NCBI RefSeq assembly: GCF_014648995.1
Contig: NZ_BMSE01000001.1
Coordinates: forward strand, 434,001 to 498,000
Direction of reading: 5' to 3'
Length of the DNA stretch: 64,000 bases
Source of the DNA: Streptomyces massasporeus
Lineage (GTDB): Bacteria > Actinomycetota > Actinomycetes > Streptomycetales > Streptomycetaceae
Shown here: piece by piece, positions 34,001 through 42,718 of the stretch
How the letters are laid out: the number at the start of each line of letters is the position of its first letter
Numbering within the stretch: position 1 is the first letter of the stretch
Notes under the pieces: generated by a model
Told to the model about the DNA's origin: nothing
The model's input: the letters and a program-made list of their open reading frames with translations, nothing else
Databases searched by the model: none
Translations under genes and position numbers: made by a program

Positions 34001-34768
34001 CGGCAGCACCGCCAGGCCTGGGCTGAACGCGGCGTTGAGCCGGGCGACCCGCTGGCGCTCCCCGTACAGGTCGCGAGCCAGGCCCAGAAAGCGTCGCTCG
34101 ATCAACTCCTCCCGCCCGAAGACCTTGGTGACGGGAAGTCCGGCTATCGCCTCCCCGGTGAACGAGGTCAGGTCGGCCGTCGCCTGCTGGGAGAGCCACG
34201 TGGCCGCGTAGATCCGCCGACGGGAGCGGACCACGAGCGCGCCCGCGAGGGGGATGGTGACCAGCGTGGCCAGGGCGAGCACCGGGGAGAGGGTGAACAT
34301 GATCAGCATCTGGATCACGACATGCAGCACCGCGGCAGCGGCCTGGGGGGCCAGTGCGAGCAGCGACTGGACCACCTGCAGATCGGCGATCGACCTGGAG
34401 ACCACCTCACCGCGCCGCACGGCGTCCTGCCGTTCGCCGGAGTGGCGGCACACCGAGGACAGCAGCGCCACGCGCAGGTCGTGCTGCACCCGGTTCGCCA
34501 GACGGCTCGCCGTCACGCGCTGACCGAACTGGGCGGCGAACCTGAGGAGGGCGCCGACCGTGAGCAGGACGAGCGCGCCGGTGGCGACCGGCCGACCGGC
34601 GGTCAGTCCGTCGACCATGGACCTGATCACCAGCGGCGTGGCGAGGTCTATCCCGACACCGGCCAGTGCGAGCGTCAGGGCGCCGACCGCCGCCCGCCGG
34701 TCGGCCGCCCACGACATGATCAGCCGTACCGCCCATGACGGCGACGCCCGCAGTTCCGTGCCCACCAC
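31055..34768 (-). CDS. cpz22: Fused double ABC exporter (TMD-NBD-TMD-NBD)
   Basis: 1237 residues from GTG 34768 (GAGGA about 6 bases upstream; the next codon is also GTG). Two half-exporters are fused. NBD1 has Walker A GKAGSGKS, signature LSGGERQ and Walker B LLVLDDATSALD, where the catalytic Glu is Asp, and the H-loop His is missing (VVTGRRRAVL). NBD2 has GPTGAGKS, LSAGQRQ, LLLLDEATCALD and H-loop AHRLAT, all canonical. One intact and one degenerate site is typical of asymmetric exporters. It presumably exports the liponucleoside across the cytoplasmic membrane. The linker between halves (around residues 570-640) is acidic and proline-rich. Confidence 0.9.
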   Translation of the reverse strand: MVGTELRASPSWAVRLIMSWAADRRAAVGALTLALAGVGIDLATPLVIRSMVDGLTAGRPVATGALVLLTVGALLRFAAQFGQRVTASRLANRVQHDLRVALLSSVCRHSGERQDAVRRGEVVSRSIADLQVVQSLLALAPQAAAAVLHVVIQMLIMFTLSPVLALATLVTIPLAGALVVRSRRRIYAATWLSQQATADLTSFTGEAIAGLPVTKVFGREELIERRFLGLARDLYGERQRVARLNAAFSPGLAVLPQLALVLVIGVGGTMTLRGEISVGTFIVFATYLLTMTGLVRLLAGVVSAIALARSSVERIHAITGSGEHPPDAAGPGSRTSRGEGLGVLLSDVELTLGPDARDVLRGVSIEVAPGECLGVAGKAGSGKSVLGLVLQGQYRPTAGRVELVDGFGDFGERAGAGTARFGDPDVVLVTEEPFLFSGTIRDNVLLGRGFDADRYASALTDAAVDTMLERMTEGDRTSVGEGGARLSGGERQRIALARALYNSPGLLVLDDATSALDTLTEARVFDALRRRLGHGCTMVVTGRRRAVLSLADRIAVVEGGRVVEQGDAAELLRGSVRLKTLIGEETPTPTLGADEVESSEPDVRETLPPDAGRAGAGAGEDDPAAALATYVTELPPVVDEPERADVEGGRQSGPFGLRKALRPVRSAAVTALACIGIEVVAAVALPAVARAVLGRSTDGDATAVALLFVLGLAITAMSWIAGWGTVRATTRVCDRVLFAVRLRCFRHIQRLPLGYVDRVRSGNLLTRMTADVDSLSAFLQSGLLSLIVNLQLMLGVAVVVVLLAPGYWPVLAAVAGLVLAGAVAFRRIVTRSYPRARELLATVNADLHEKVHGVRTAQIFRCTDRIIAEFAQKSAAYRDERQAGHRAAAWFFPLVALTIDMALICVLLPTTVDGLPWAVGDDGGTIAALILYLSMMYYPIQQMATVYDSARQAGVGLQRINGLLSEPTEEALDGAPAGMPGAGGAIRFDRVGFTYRRDAPYSLLDVVLDIRPGQSVAVVGPTGAGKSTIVKLLARFYRPQRGAIRVDGVDVATIPLRDYRRRTALVPQEAHLFSGSVGENIAFGRPGVSRAEIMRAVRSFGASQMITSLPGGLDYDVGPRGSALSAGQRQVVALLRAIVSDPDLLLLDEATCALDLESERSIVNALREGGGGRKTVVVAHRLATAAQADVIAVVERGRLLESGGHEALLRSDGLYADLWAASVHDGATSNRGQGDRA

Positions 34769-34785
34769 CCGTGGTCCTCGCTTCT

Positions 34786-36264
34786 CTACCGGCCCGCTGC
34801 CGCGGTGTCGTCGTCCAGCGGCCAGGCCGCGGTGTCCACGCTCGGCGTCCGCCGGATGCGGACGAGCCGCTCCGTGCCCGTCTCGTACGGGGGCCATGTG
34901 AGGCCACCGGTCGTCGGGGTCCGCCCGCTCGCGAAGTCCACGAGCGCCGACTGGACGGTGCGGGCGACGGCGACGTCGGTCTCGGACGCGGTGCCGGGTG
35001 CGGAGATGTCGAGCAGCAGGGACGCGAGGTCCATGCCGTGCAGCGCGCGCTCCGCGTCGGCGAAGTTGTGGTCCGAGGGGACGTAGTCGTACACCTGGTA
35101 CCAGCACCGGCCGCCACCCGCCGTGGCCTTCGCCCGGAGCAGGTCGCGGGCCGGGCGCAGGAACAGCTCCTCGTTGATGAACCGCTCAAGGTCGGTTCCG
35201 TACCGCGCGATGCGTGCTGCCCCGGCCCTCGCTCCCTGTGCCACCACGCGCGCTCCGCCCGGCATCAGGCGGTCCCACAGACCGGCTTCGTTCGCGGTGT
35301 TGGACACCAGAAGGTCGATCTTGCCGGAGGCCGTGCCCGCCCCGATGGCCTCCGCCGGGGAGCGGGGCAGATGTACGCCGTCCACCACATCCCGGTAGTG
35401 CACGATCTCGCGGCGTCTGAGCAGGCGTTCGTGCGCCACCTTGAGGTGCACGTTCGGGACGGAGAGGATCCGCTCGGGGTCTTCGGTCAGCCCGGCGCAG
35501 TCGAGGAACTCCCGGGCGAACTCGGTCGCCTCGTCCCTCGGCACCACGTTGTCACAGCCGCCGCTGTACATCGCGGCCCGTTCGAAGAGGCCGTCGGCGG
35601 CCGTGCACCCCAGGAGGGACCCGATGTTGCGCGCTCCCGCGGATTCCCCGAACACCGTGACATTGGTGTCATCGCCGCCGAAGGCCGCGATGTTCTCCTT
35701 CACCCAGGTCAGCGCGAGGAGTTGGTCCCGCAACCTGAGGTTGGCGCTGTCCCGTCCGAGCAGGTCGTCCAGGAAGAGATGCCCCCAGCAGCCCAGCCGG
35801 AAGTTCATGGTGACCACCACGACGCCGTGGTTGCGGCTGAGCACCTCCGGGCGCCTGCCGGGCATGTTTCCCGAGCCGGCGACCTGCATGCCCGGGTGGA
35901 ACCAGACGAGAACGGGAAGGCCGGTGCGTCCGGGGTCGGGTGTGTACACGTTGAGGTTCAGGCAGTCTTCGTGCTCCGGGTCGGCGGTGTGGGCGAAGTC
36001 GAACTCCCGCATGACGTCGGAGGCCTTGTCGTAGACCGGCGGGAGCTGCCAGGACATGCTGCCGTGGCGCAGCGCCGGCCGTACGCGGTCCCAGGGTCGT
36101 GGCCGTACCGGGCCGGCGAACCGGCCGCCGCCGGCCGGGAGCGCGCCGTAGGGAATGCCCCGCCACACGGCGAAGCCGGACGGCCGGTACTGCACCCCGC
36201 CGACCTTGCCGGCCGTGGTCGTCCGCACGACGGGGACCTTCTGTCCGCCTCGGGCGTTCGCCAT
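34786..36264 (-). CDS. cpz21: Type B carboxylesterase family protein (acyl transfer candidate)
   Basis: 492 residues from ATG 36264, sharing one base with the preceding stop (TGATG). The alpha/beta-hydrolase of carboxylesterase type B is recognisable: EDCLNLNVYTPD, VLVWFHPGM (oxyanion loop), NVTVFGESAGARN with nucleophile Ser, and DHNFADAERALHG with the catalytic His. Such enzymes normally hydrolyse esters, but in the caprazamycin pathway Cpz21 has been linked to attaching the beta-hydroxy fatty acyl group. No signal peptide is seen, so it acts in the cytoplasm, consistent with a biosynthetic role next to the AMP-forming ligase. Confidence 0.85.
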   Translation of the reverse strand: MANARGGQKVPVVRTTTAGKVGGVQYRPSGFAVWRGIPYGALPAGGGRFAGPVRPRPWDRVRPALRHGSMSWQLPPVYDKASDVMREFDFAHTADPEHEDCLNLNVYTPDPGRTGLPVLVWFHPGMQVAGSGNMPGRRPEVLSRNHGVVVVTMNFRLGCWGHLFLDDLLGRDSANLRLRDQLLALTWVKENIAAFGGDDTNVTVFGESAGARNIGSLLGCTAADGLFERAAMYSGGCDNVVPRDEATEFAREFLDCAGLTEDPERILSVPNVHLKVAHERLLRRREIVHYRDVVDGVHLPRSPAEAIGAGTASGKIDLLVSNTANEAGLWDRLMPGGARVVAQGARAGAARIARYGTDLERFINEELFLRPARDLLRAKATAGGGRCWYQVYDYVPSDHNFADAERALHGMDLASLLLDISAPGTASETDVAVARTVQSALVDFASGRTPTTGGLTWPPYETGTERLVRIRRTPSVDTAAWPLDDDTAAAGR

Positions 36265-37340
36265 CAGTAGATCCCCTCGACTACGCGACTGCCTTCGAAC
36301 TCCGACAGCGGGACGACGTCCGCGAGTGAGTCGCCGAGCCAGTCCTCGCTCCGGGACACGCGCACGGCCAGGTCCCGTTCCAGGTTGTTCGGCAGGAACA
36401 TGTCCCGCGTGACCGTGTGCATCAGCACCTGCCCCCGGGCGCCGTACGGCACGGGCGCGCGCGTGTCCGGGTCGACGACGCGGACGAACAGCTCGGGGCC
36501 GACCGGGTCGAACACCGGGAGATCGTCGGAATCCGTCGATCGCCTGAGCAGTGCCCGGGTGCCCGTGATCGAACTCGCGTAGGTGGCCACGAAGGCCGTG
36601 CCGGGGAACATCAGGTGCGCGTACTCGTACAGTTCCTCCCGCGTCATGCGGGCGCCGCCCCAGGTGATGACCCGTACCGTGGCACGCACCAGTTCCGCCA
36701 GCTCCTGCGACCGTGCGATCCGGCGAAGCAGCGGAGGGGTCACCAACAGGTGACCGACGTGCTGTGTCCGGAGCACGTCCCGGGCCTGTGCCAGGACGTG
36801 CTGCGCATAGCGCTCCTGGAGTTCCGTGCCGATCCCGGACTTCACCCACCGCGGGTCGATGTCCACTTGGAGGTAGAGCACGCGCAGCCGGTGCGCCCAC
36901 CGTCGCTGCCAGTTCCCCGCGAGATGAGGGCCGGTCGGGAACAACGACAGCATGGTGTGTCCCGCCGCCTCCGGCACGTACGCGCAGTACATGTCGACCA
37001 ACTGCTCCATGCGGATGTCCGACAGGACGGCCCGCTTCGGACTGCCGGTCGTTCCGCCGGACTCCACCACGCAGGGCGGGGGTTCGTGGGCCAGTCCCCT
37101 TGGCACCAGGTCCTCGACGCGTGTCTCGCGCAGCTCGTTCACCCGGGACGGGAACCGCCCCAGATCGTCGAAGGTGTGGATGTCGGCGACCGGGTCGAAG
37201 GGCAGCGCGTCGCGGTGCTCGACCCAGAACCGCGACCCCGTCCCCTTGTCGAAGTGCCAGCGGAGCATCTCCGACAGGTGCTGCCGCACTTGCTGTTCGG
37301 ACGCGGGCGCGATGATCCCACTGGACGTGGACCTAGACAT
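36264..37340 (-). CDS. cpz20: Short AMP-forming acyl ligase (PaaK/EhpF-like)
   Basis: 358 residues, short for adenylate-forming enzymes because the small C-terminal domain is reduced. The P-loop VESGGTTGSPKRAVL and the SSITGTRALL (motif A5 region) are clear, and the protein ends LSEFEGSRVVEGIY, a usual ending for the EhpF-like branch of phenylacetate-CoA ligases. It should activate a carboxylic acid with ATP, here probably the fatty-acyl or 3-methylglutaryl component. It overlaps the phosphorylase gene by 8 bases and the esterase gene by 1, so all three are co-translated. Confidence 0.82.
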   Translation of the reverse strand: MSRSTSSGIIAPASEQQVRQHLSEMLRWHFDKGTGSRFWVEHRDALPFDPVADIHTFDDLGRFPSRVNELRETRVEDLVPRGLAHEPPPCVVESGGTTGSPKRAVLSDIRMEQLVDMYCAYVPEAAGHTMLSLFPTGPHLAGNWQRRWAHRLRVLYLQVDIDPRWVKSGIGTELQERYAQHVLAQARDVLRTQHVGHLLVTPPLLRRIARSQELAELVRATVRVITWGGARMTREELYEYAHLMFPGTAFVATYASSITGTRALLRRSTDSDDLPVFDPVGPELFVRVVDPDTRAPVPYGARGQVLMHTVTRDMFLPNNLERDLAVRVSRSEDWLGDSLADVVPLSEFEGSRVVEGIY

Positions 37341-38700
37341 GGACCATCCCCGTTTCCTGGGGGTGGACGTCCCCTTCGGACACCGGCTCCGGTTCGCCCG
37401 GCACCCGGCAGTCCTCCTGCCGGCCGATGGAGAAGGCCCGGGACACCAGCGCCACCGCGTCGCCGCTGTCCCGCCCGTCGTGGAACACCTCGGCGATGAC
37501 GTCGCCCTCGGCCACGTGCTCTCCGAGGTGCCGGGTGAGCCGGATCCCGGCGTGGGGGTCGATGACGTCGTCGGCGCTCACCTTGCCCGCGCCCAGCTTC
37601 AACGCGGCCCGGCCGATGTCCAGCGAGGAGATGTCCGTGATCCACCCGGTGCCCTGCGCGCGGACCGAAGTGCGCGCTTTCGGCCTGCAGTATCCGCCTC
37701 CGCCGAGCACCGGCCCGGTGTCGCCGCCCTGCGCCTCCAGCATCCGGACGAGCATCGACAACGCGGCCCCGGAATCGATGGCCGACCGAAGCCGTTCACG
37801 GATCCGTTGCTCGGGTTCGTCCGGTTCCGAGACGCGGACCATCTCGACGGCGAGGGCCTCGCACTCCGCCCTCAGCCTGCGGTCACCGGTGCCGCGCAGG
37901 AACCCGATCGCCTCGTCGATCTCCGCCGCGTTGCCGACGGCCGTGCCCAGGGGGACGGAACCGTCGCTCAGCACTGCCCGGCATCGCAGCCCGAACGCGC
38001 CGCCGAGCCGGACCAGCAGTCCCGCCAGCCGGCGCGCCGACTCACGGTCGGCAAGCAGGGCCCCGGCACCGTACCTGACGTCGAAGACGACCGCGTCGGC
38101 GTTGACCGCCACCTTCTTGCTGACGATGCTCGCGGCGATCAGTGGTGCCGACCGGACGCATCCGCTGACCGACCGGAGGTCGTAGGTCGCGGTGTCACCG
38201 GGTACGAGTGCGCCGGAGAAGGACCCGATGACGATGTCGTCCGCGGCGAGCCGCGTGGCCAGCTCCGACGCGGTGAACTCCAGCTTGAGCCCCGGTACGC
38301 TCTCGAGCTTGTCGATGGTGCCCCCGGCGATTCCGAGCCCGCGACCGCTCAGCTTGCACACCCGGACTCCGAGCGCGGCCACCAGAGGCACCACGATCAA
38401 CGTCGTCTTGTCGCCGACGCCGCCCGTGCTGTGCTTGTCCACGACGGTCCGCCCGTCGCGGGGGACGGCGCCCTCTCCTCGGGCCGGTCCGAGATACGCC
38501 CTGGTCAAGTCGACGATCTCCGCGAAGCGCAGCCCTCGGCCCGCGAGGGTCGCCAGCCAGGCGGTGAGCTGGTAGTCGGCCAGCCTGCCGCTCCGGTACG
38601 CGTCGAGAACCGCGGACGCCCGCTCCGTGGTGAGCGTCTCGCCGTGACGGAGCCGCTCGATGTGCTCCAGAATGTCGTCAACCCCGATTGCGTCGTTCAT
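37333..38700 (-). CDS. cpz19: Pyrimidine-nucleoside phosphorylase (5'-amino-5'-deoxyuridine phosphorylase)
   Basis: 455 residues, clearly thymidine/pyrimidine phosphorylase (DeoA/Pdp) family: the phosphate-binding DKHSTGGVGDKTTL near residue 90, LSGRGLGIAGGTIDKLES, and ASIVSKKVAVNADAVVFDV are all present. In A-90289 and caprazamycin pathways the homologue LipP/Cpz19 phosphorolyses 5'-amino-5'-deoxyuridine to 5-amino-5-deoxyribose-1-phosphate for the aminoribosyl unit. Finding this salvage-type enzyme between an aminotransferase and acyl-activating genes supports that role. GAGGAG precedes ATG 38700; 10 bases separate it from the aminotransferase stop. Confidence 0.9.
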   Translation of the reverse strand: MNDAIGVDDILEHIERLRHGETLTTERASAVLDAYRSGRLADYQLTAWLATLAGRGLRFAEIVDLTRAYLGPARGEGAVPRDGRTVVDKHSTGGVGDKTTLIVVPLVAALGVRVCKLSGRGLGIAGGTIDKLESVPGLKLEFTASELATRLAADDIVIGSFSGALVPGDTATYDLRSVSGCVRSAPLIAASIVSKKVAVNADAVVFDVRYGAGALLADRESARRLAGLLVRLGGAFGLRCRAVLSDGSVPLGTAVGNAAEIDEAIGFLRGTGDRRLRAECEALAVEMVRVSEPDEPEQRIRERLRSAIDSGAALSMLVRMLEAQGGDTGPVLGGGGYCRPKARTSVRAQGTGWITDISSLDIGRAALKLGAGKVSADDVIDPHAGIRLTRHLGEHVAEGDVIAEVFHDGRDSGDAVALVSRAFSIGRQEDCRVPGEPEPVSEGDVHPQETGMVHV

Positions 38701-38710
38701 CGTCGGCTCC

Positions 38711-39985
38711 TCACCGTGCGGCGACCACCTTGCGGACCGCGGTGACCACGTGGTCGGCGAGCCGGTCCTCCTCCTCGCCGCTCAGACACGCGGGGGGCGC
38801 GAGCATGATGGTTCTGCCCTGCTGCCGTGTGTACGCGCCGAGGTCGTACGCCACGTGCTGGACGCTGTCGGCGATGTCGGCGCTGTCGAGTTCGACGCTC
38901 AGGGCCAGGCCGTGTCCGCGGACGTCGAGTACGCCGTCCGCGCCGCGCAGTTCCCGGCCGAGCGCGCTGAGCAGTCTGCCGCCGATCGCGCGGGCCGCTG
39001 CGACGGCCCCGCTCGCGCGCATGTGCTCCAGCGTCGCGCTCGCCGCCGCGCAGGCTGCGGCCGAGGCCGACATGGTGTGGCCGTACGGCACGATGCTCCC
39101 GGGGGCAAGCCGATCGAGCACCCCGTCGCCGACCGCCACGGCTGCCAACGCGCACACGCCGTTGGTGAGGCCCTTGCTGAAGGCCGTCAGGTCGGGACGT
39201 ACGCCTTCATGCTCCTGCGCGAACCACGCCCCTGTCCGGCCGAGGCCGGTGAACACCTCGTCCAGCACGAGCAACGCCCCGTACTCGTCGCAGATGCGCC
39301 GGATGTCTCCGAGTACTCCCTCGGGCAACCGGATGCCGCCACCGACATTGAGGAACGGTTCCACGAGCACCGTGCCCGCGGCCGAGCCGGCCAGGATCGT
39401 GCGCAGCTGAACGGCGATGTGCTCCCGCGCCTCGCTCGACCGCTGCCCGGCGCCGGTGAACTCGCCGAACTCCACATGGTGGACGCCCCCGCCGCACCGG
39501 TCCGGGGTGATGCCGGTCTGTGGCAGGCCGGACAGCGACTGGCACAGCGCGGTCGAGCCGTGGTAGCCGGACTCGAAGGTGACGATCTCCGTCCGTCGGC
39601 TGTCGACCGCGGACCAGTACAGCGAGGAGATCTTGACGGCGAGTTCGATCGCCTCCGAGCCGCTGTTGGCGAAGAAGAAGCGGTCGCCGCCGTGCCCCGG
39701 GATCTCCCGCAGCCGGTCCGCGAGCAGGTGGGCGGGCTCGGAGAGCCCCTGGGACATGTCGACGTGCGCCAGTGTCCGCAGCTGTGACACATAGGCGTCC
39801 ACCACTGGCTCGACCCCGTGCCCGCAGAACACGTTCAGCGCGCCCGACGTCGCGTCGATCACCCGGTGGCCGTTGCGGTCGACCAGCCGGGCGCCCCGCC
39901 CGGTGACGAACGTCGGGCCCGAGTGATCGCGAGGAGCCCGCCAGGGGCGCCCAAGAGCTGAAGCTGTCTCTTGCCCGGAATTCAT
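38711..39985 (-). CDS. cpz18: Class III aminotransferase (uridine-5'-aldehyde aminotransferase)
   Basis: 424 residues from ATG 39985, overlapping the preceding stop (ATGA). Class III PLP aminotransferase marks: SGALNVFCGHG, FANSGSEAIELAVK, the aspartate in LLVLDEVFTGLGRTG and the Schiff-base lysine in LTAFSKGLTNG. The characterised homologue LipO transfers an amino group from methionine to uridine-5'-aldehyde, giving 5'-amino-5'-deoxyuridine, the precursor of the aminoribose. Order with phosphorylase, glycosyltransferase and nucleotidyltransferase (LipP, N, M equivalents) is preserved. Confidence 0.9.
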   Translation of the reverse strand: MNSGQETASALGRPWRAPRDHSGPTFVTGRGARLVDRNGHRVIDATSGALNVFCGHGVEPVVDAYVSQLRTLAHVDMSQGLSEPAHLLADRLREIPGHGGDRFFFANSGSEAIELAVKISSLYWSAVDSRRTEIVTFESGYHGSTALCQSLSGLPQTGITPDRCGGGVHHVEFGEFTGAGQRSSEAREHIAVQLRTILAGSAAGTVLVEPFLNVGGGIRLPEGVLGDIRRICDEYGALLVLDEVFTGLGRTGAWFAQEHEGVRPDLTAFSKGLTNGVCALAAVAVGDGVLDRLAPGSIVPYGHTMSASAAACAAASATLEHMRASGAVAAARAIGGRLLSALGRELRGADGVLDVRGHGLALSVELDSADIADSVQHVAYDLGAYTRQQGRTIMLAPPACLSGEEEDRLADHVVTAVRKVVAAR

Positions 39986-41130
39986 CGTCCCCAGCTCCCC
40001 TTCTCGATCCATGTGCACAGGTCGTGCGCGGTACGGCGGTACGAGTACGAGTCGAGAGGAGCGCGGTTCCCGCGGTTGCGGTGGATCGCCTCCAGGGCGT
40101 CGGCCCCTTCCTCGGGGTCGTCCGCCCCGTGAGCCAGTCCGTCCCTGGTCAACTCGTCGAAGGTCGGGCCGTGCCGGTCGAGGACGGTGGGGAGGCCGAA
40201 CAGCCTCGAGTCCCTGGCCCGCAACCGCACGCAGGTGTCGTTCTCGACGCCGCGCCGGCCGATGCACATCAGTGCGGACGTCCCGGCCAGCACCCGGAAG
40301 TACTCGGCTTGGCCGAGCGGGGCCCGGCGCAGCGTCACGAAGTCGCCGCATCCCCATTTTTCGACGGCGGCGAGCAGTTCGGACATCACCGCCGCGTTGT
40401 CGGCGTTCTCGCTGCCGTACAGGAACTCGAGCTCCAGGGGCACACCGCGGCTGCGGGCGATCCGTGCTGCGTCCAGTGCGAGGACCGGATCGAGGTACGT
40501 CCACAGCCCACCCGACCAAGCCACGCGGAAGGTCTCCCCCTGGACAGCGCGGCCGAGTTCCCGCCGGGCCAGCGTGGCGGCGGACTCCGAGAACCCGATG
40601 GGGATCGTCGAGATCAGCGCATCGAGCGTCCCCGAGGGCTGCATCGCCTCGACCGTGACGCGCCCGGTGACACAGAGGTTCGCCACCAGCGTCGCCCGTT
40701 CCACGGCCGACCGGCACGTGAAGAACGTGCCGGTCGCCAGCTGGGTCCGGTACGCCTCGACCGTGCGCCGGTAGGCGTCCTCGCGGTTCGCGTTCCGCAC
40801 CAGGGAGGGGTACAGCGCGTGTTCGAGGGGCGGGGCGTTCTCCACGATCACCGGCCTGCCGCTGTCGGCCAGGGCCGACAGCCGCTCGGGGGACGGCGAA
40901 TCGAAGGAGTACACCAGGTCGCTTCGCCGCAGTTCGTCCGCCCACTCCGTCTCGCGGGTCACGAGCCGCACACCGGCGCCGAGCTTCTCGGGCCTGGAGC
41001 CCGGCGAGAAGACGGTGACGTCGGCGACCCGCGAGATTTCCGCGGCGAGTTCCCGCGCGCGCAGCCCGATCCCACCGAGCGACGTCCAGTCGACGCGGTG
41101 ACCGGTGCAGTCCATCAGCACTACGGGCAT
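39982..41130 (-). CDS. cpz17: Aminoribosyl glycosyltransferase
   Basis: 382 residues from ATG 41130 (MPVVLMDCTGHRVDWTSLGG). It resembles GT4-like GT-B enzymes: SLGGIGLRARELAAEI near the N-terminus and an RLFGLPTVLDRHGPTFDELT segment near the C-terminus in place of the usual EPFGL loop. The homologue LipN couples UDP-5-amino-5-deoxyribose to 5'-C-glycyluridine, making the disaccharide-like core of the antibiotic. It overlaps the nucleotidyltransferase gene (which makes the donor) by 10 bases. Direct evidence for the sugar is by synteny only. Confidence 0.82.
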   Translation of the reverse strand: MPVVLMDCTGHRVDWTSLGGIGLRARELAAEISRVADVTVFSPGSRPEKLGAGVRLVTRETEWADELRRSDLVYSFDSPSPERLSALADSGRPVIVENAPPLEHALYPSLVRNANREDAYRRTVEAYRTQLATGTFFTCRSAVERATLVANLCVTGRVTVEAMQPSGTLDALISTIPIGFSESAATLARRELGRAVQGETFRVAWSGGLWTYLDPVLALDAARIARSRGVPLELEFLYGSENADNAAVMSELLAAVEKWGCGDFVTLRRAPLGQAEYFRVLAGTSALMCIGRRGVENDTCVRLRARDSRLFGLPTVLDRHGPTFDELTRDGLAHGADDPEEGADALEAIHRNRGNRAPLDSYSYRRTAHDLCTWIEKGSWGR

Positions 41131-41816
41131 CGCAGGCCCCAGACGTCGGACGGCCGCGTCACGTTGACGTAGCTCTCGACCTCGACGTACTTCGCGCCGG
41201 ACAGCACCGGTGTGGGATCGGTGGCTATCGCCGGCAGCTTTTCCCGGTACTCGGGGGAGACCATCGGGACCACCCACAGCCCGTCGAACCTGTCAAGGTC
41301 CTTCTGCGGTTTCTCCTCGCACGCCGTGATGACACCGGCCGGCCGGTCGAAAGCCACCGCGCCGTCGGCGCGCAGCACTTCGGGGTCGGTGGTCGGATAC
41401 ACAAGCGCCGACCGGCCGTGCCGCTGCGCCGCATCGACCGCTTTCGTGAGGTCCCCCGGCTTCCTGGTGGTGAAGATCTGATCCGCGAGCACCACGGCGG
41501 TCACCCCTTCGCAGAACGGCAGGCCGGCACGGACGGCACCCTCCAGACCGGGCCCGTGCCGCTGCGGGTTCTGCACGGTGAACACCACGTCCGCGCCCGG
41601 CTTGCCCAGTTCGTTCTCGATCACGTCCATCGACCCGGCCCGCCCCGCTCCGACGACGCCGATGACGCGCACCTGCGTCGGATCGAGTTCGGTGAGGGGT
41701 GCGAGGCAGCAGTGCAGCACGGTGCGGTGCGGGCTCACGGTGTGCAGTTCCTTCGGGTACCTGGCCCCGAACCGCGTGCCCTCGCCCGCCATGGCGATGA
41801 TGACGGACGCCCTCAT
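41121..41816 (-). CDS. cpz16: UTP:aminoribose-1-phosphate nucleotidyltransferase
   Basis: 231 residues from ATG 41816 (ATGA overlap with the dioxygenase stop). The sugar nucleotidyltransferase signature MAGEGTRFGARYPKEL (G-GTRF....PKE) is at residues 8-24, and an active-site aspartate lies in VVLADQIF. The characterised LipM converts 5-amino-5-deoxyribose-1-phosphate and UTP to the UDP-sugar used by LipN/Cpz17. Length and fold match the small GlmU/RmlA-like uridylyltransferases. Its position directly before the glycosyltransferase gene supports the assignment. Confidence 0.87.
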   Translation of the reverse strand: MRASVIIAMAGEGTRFGARYPKELHTVSPHRTVLHCCLAPLTELDPTQVRVIGVVGAGRAGSMDVIENELGKPGADVVFTVQNPQRHGPGLEGAVRAGLPFCEGVTAVVLADQIFTTRKPGDLTKAVDAAQRHGRSALVYPTTDPEVLRADGAVAFDRPAGVITACEEKPQKDLDRFDGLWVVPMVSPEYREKLPAIATDPTPVLSGAKYVEVESYVNVTRPSDVWGLRCP

Positions 41817-42637
41817 GAGGTCTTCTTCGGCGCGTTGGTGTGCAGGCTGCGCAGGAGCAGTCGCGGATGCCGCGGGTCGTCGGTGAAGTTCTCCCGGCCG
41901 TGGGCCAGCACGTCGTTGCGGAAGATCAGGCACTGACCCGCCCGGAGGAGCAGGTCGATGCGTACGTCGGGGTCGTCCCGGCGTGCGCGGAAGAAGCGCA
42001 GGGCGCGATCGAGCGCGTGCTGTTCGGCCGCGTCCCTGGGATACCAGCGCTCGACCCGCCCCTCGCCGTACCGGGTGGCGTAGTGGCCGCTGGCGAGTTC
42101 GAGGAACACCGGCCCGAGGGCCTCTCGGTCCACGCCGGGAATCGTCGACCGCCGGCCGAGGATCGTGTCCTGCAGCAGCACGTCGGCCGCCTCGGGATCC
42201 TCCGCCCGCAGCTCGTCGAACACGCGTCCCGCATTGAGCAGGAACGTGCTGCCGCCCCGGTGCGCCGGGGACACGCAGTACAGCAGGGTCGTCTTGATGG
42301 TCCCGATGTCCTCCAGGAGCCCGTCGGTGTGCCAGCCCTGCGCCTCGCCGGTGTGGAAGACCGGGTGGTCCGAGCCCCCCTTTCGGGTCACCTCGGTGAC
42401 GATCGGCTCGTCCCGGTCCCGGTACAGCAGCGGGACGTAGGGCTCTCCCAGGCCGAAGTCGGAACGAATCGCGGCCATCTCGCGGTGGGCGTCCGCCGTC
42501 GACACGGTCACCGACGGGCTCTGCGTCACCGCGAAGCCGTAGGTCTCCAGCATCTCCAGGGTCTCGTCGGGCTTCAGCAGATCGGTCACATGCCCGCGAG
42601 CGGTCAGCTCCGTGTAACTCGACTTCATCAGTTGCAT
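41813..42637 (-). CDS. cpz15: Fe(II)/2-oxoglutarate dioxygenase: UMP to uridine-5'-aldehyde
   Basis: About 274 residues from ATG 42637 (ATG 42628 and an upstream GTG are alternatives; none has a convincing ribosome-binding site). TauD/clavaminate-synthase-like fold with the metal-binding HxD in GWHTDGL, the distal His in DVLAHGREN and the 2-oxoglutarate-binding Arg in LLLRSLHTN. The homologue LipL oxidises UMP to uridine-5'-aldehyde with release of phosphate and succinate, the committed step for both the glycyluridine and aminoribose branches. Sits immediately before the transaldolase gene and overlaps the nucleotidyltransferase gene. Confidence 0.9.
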   Translation of the reverse strand: MQLMKSSYTELTARGHVTDLLKPDETLEMLETYGFAVTQSPSVTVSTADAHREMAAIRSDFGLGEPYVPLLYRDRDEPIVTEVTRKGGSDHPVFHTGEAQGWHTDGLLEDIGTIKTTLLYCVSPAHRGGSTFLLNAGRVFDELRAEDPEAADVLLQDTILGRRSTIPGVDREALGPVFLELASGHYATRYGEGRVERWYPRDAAEQHALDRALRFFRARRDDPDVRIDLLLRAGQCLIFRNDVLAHGRENFTDDPRHPRLLLRSLHTNAPKKTS

Positions 42638-42718
42638 GTCACGCGCCCGTGGATGTCGAAGACAGCGATCGGCCACGTCCCGTCCCGGCACGACCGCGGG
42701 GACACTCGGTCAGCATGT

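Noticed and set aside
31043..34738. Plus-strand open frame of about 1230 codons
   Set aside because: It is antisense to the double ABC exporter. High third-position GC keeps the opposite strand open; composition is Arg/Gly/Asp/His-rich with no domain.
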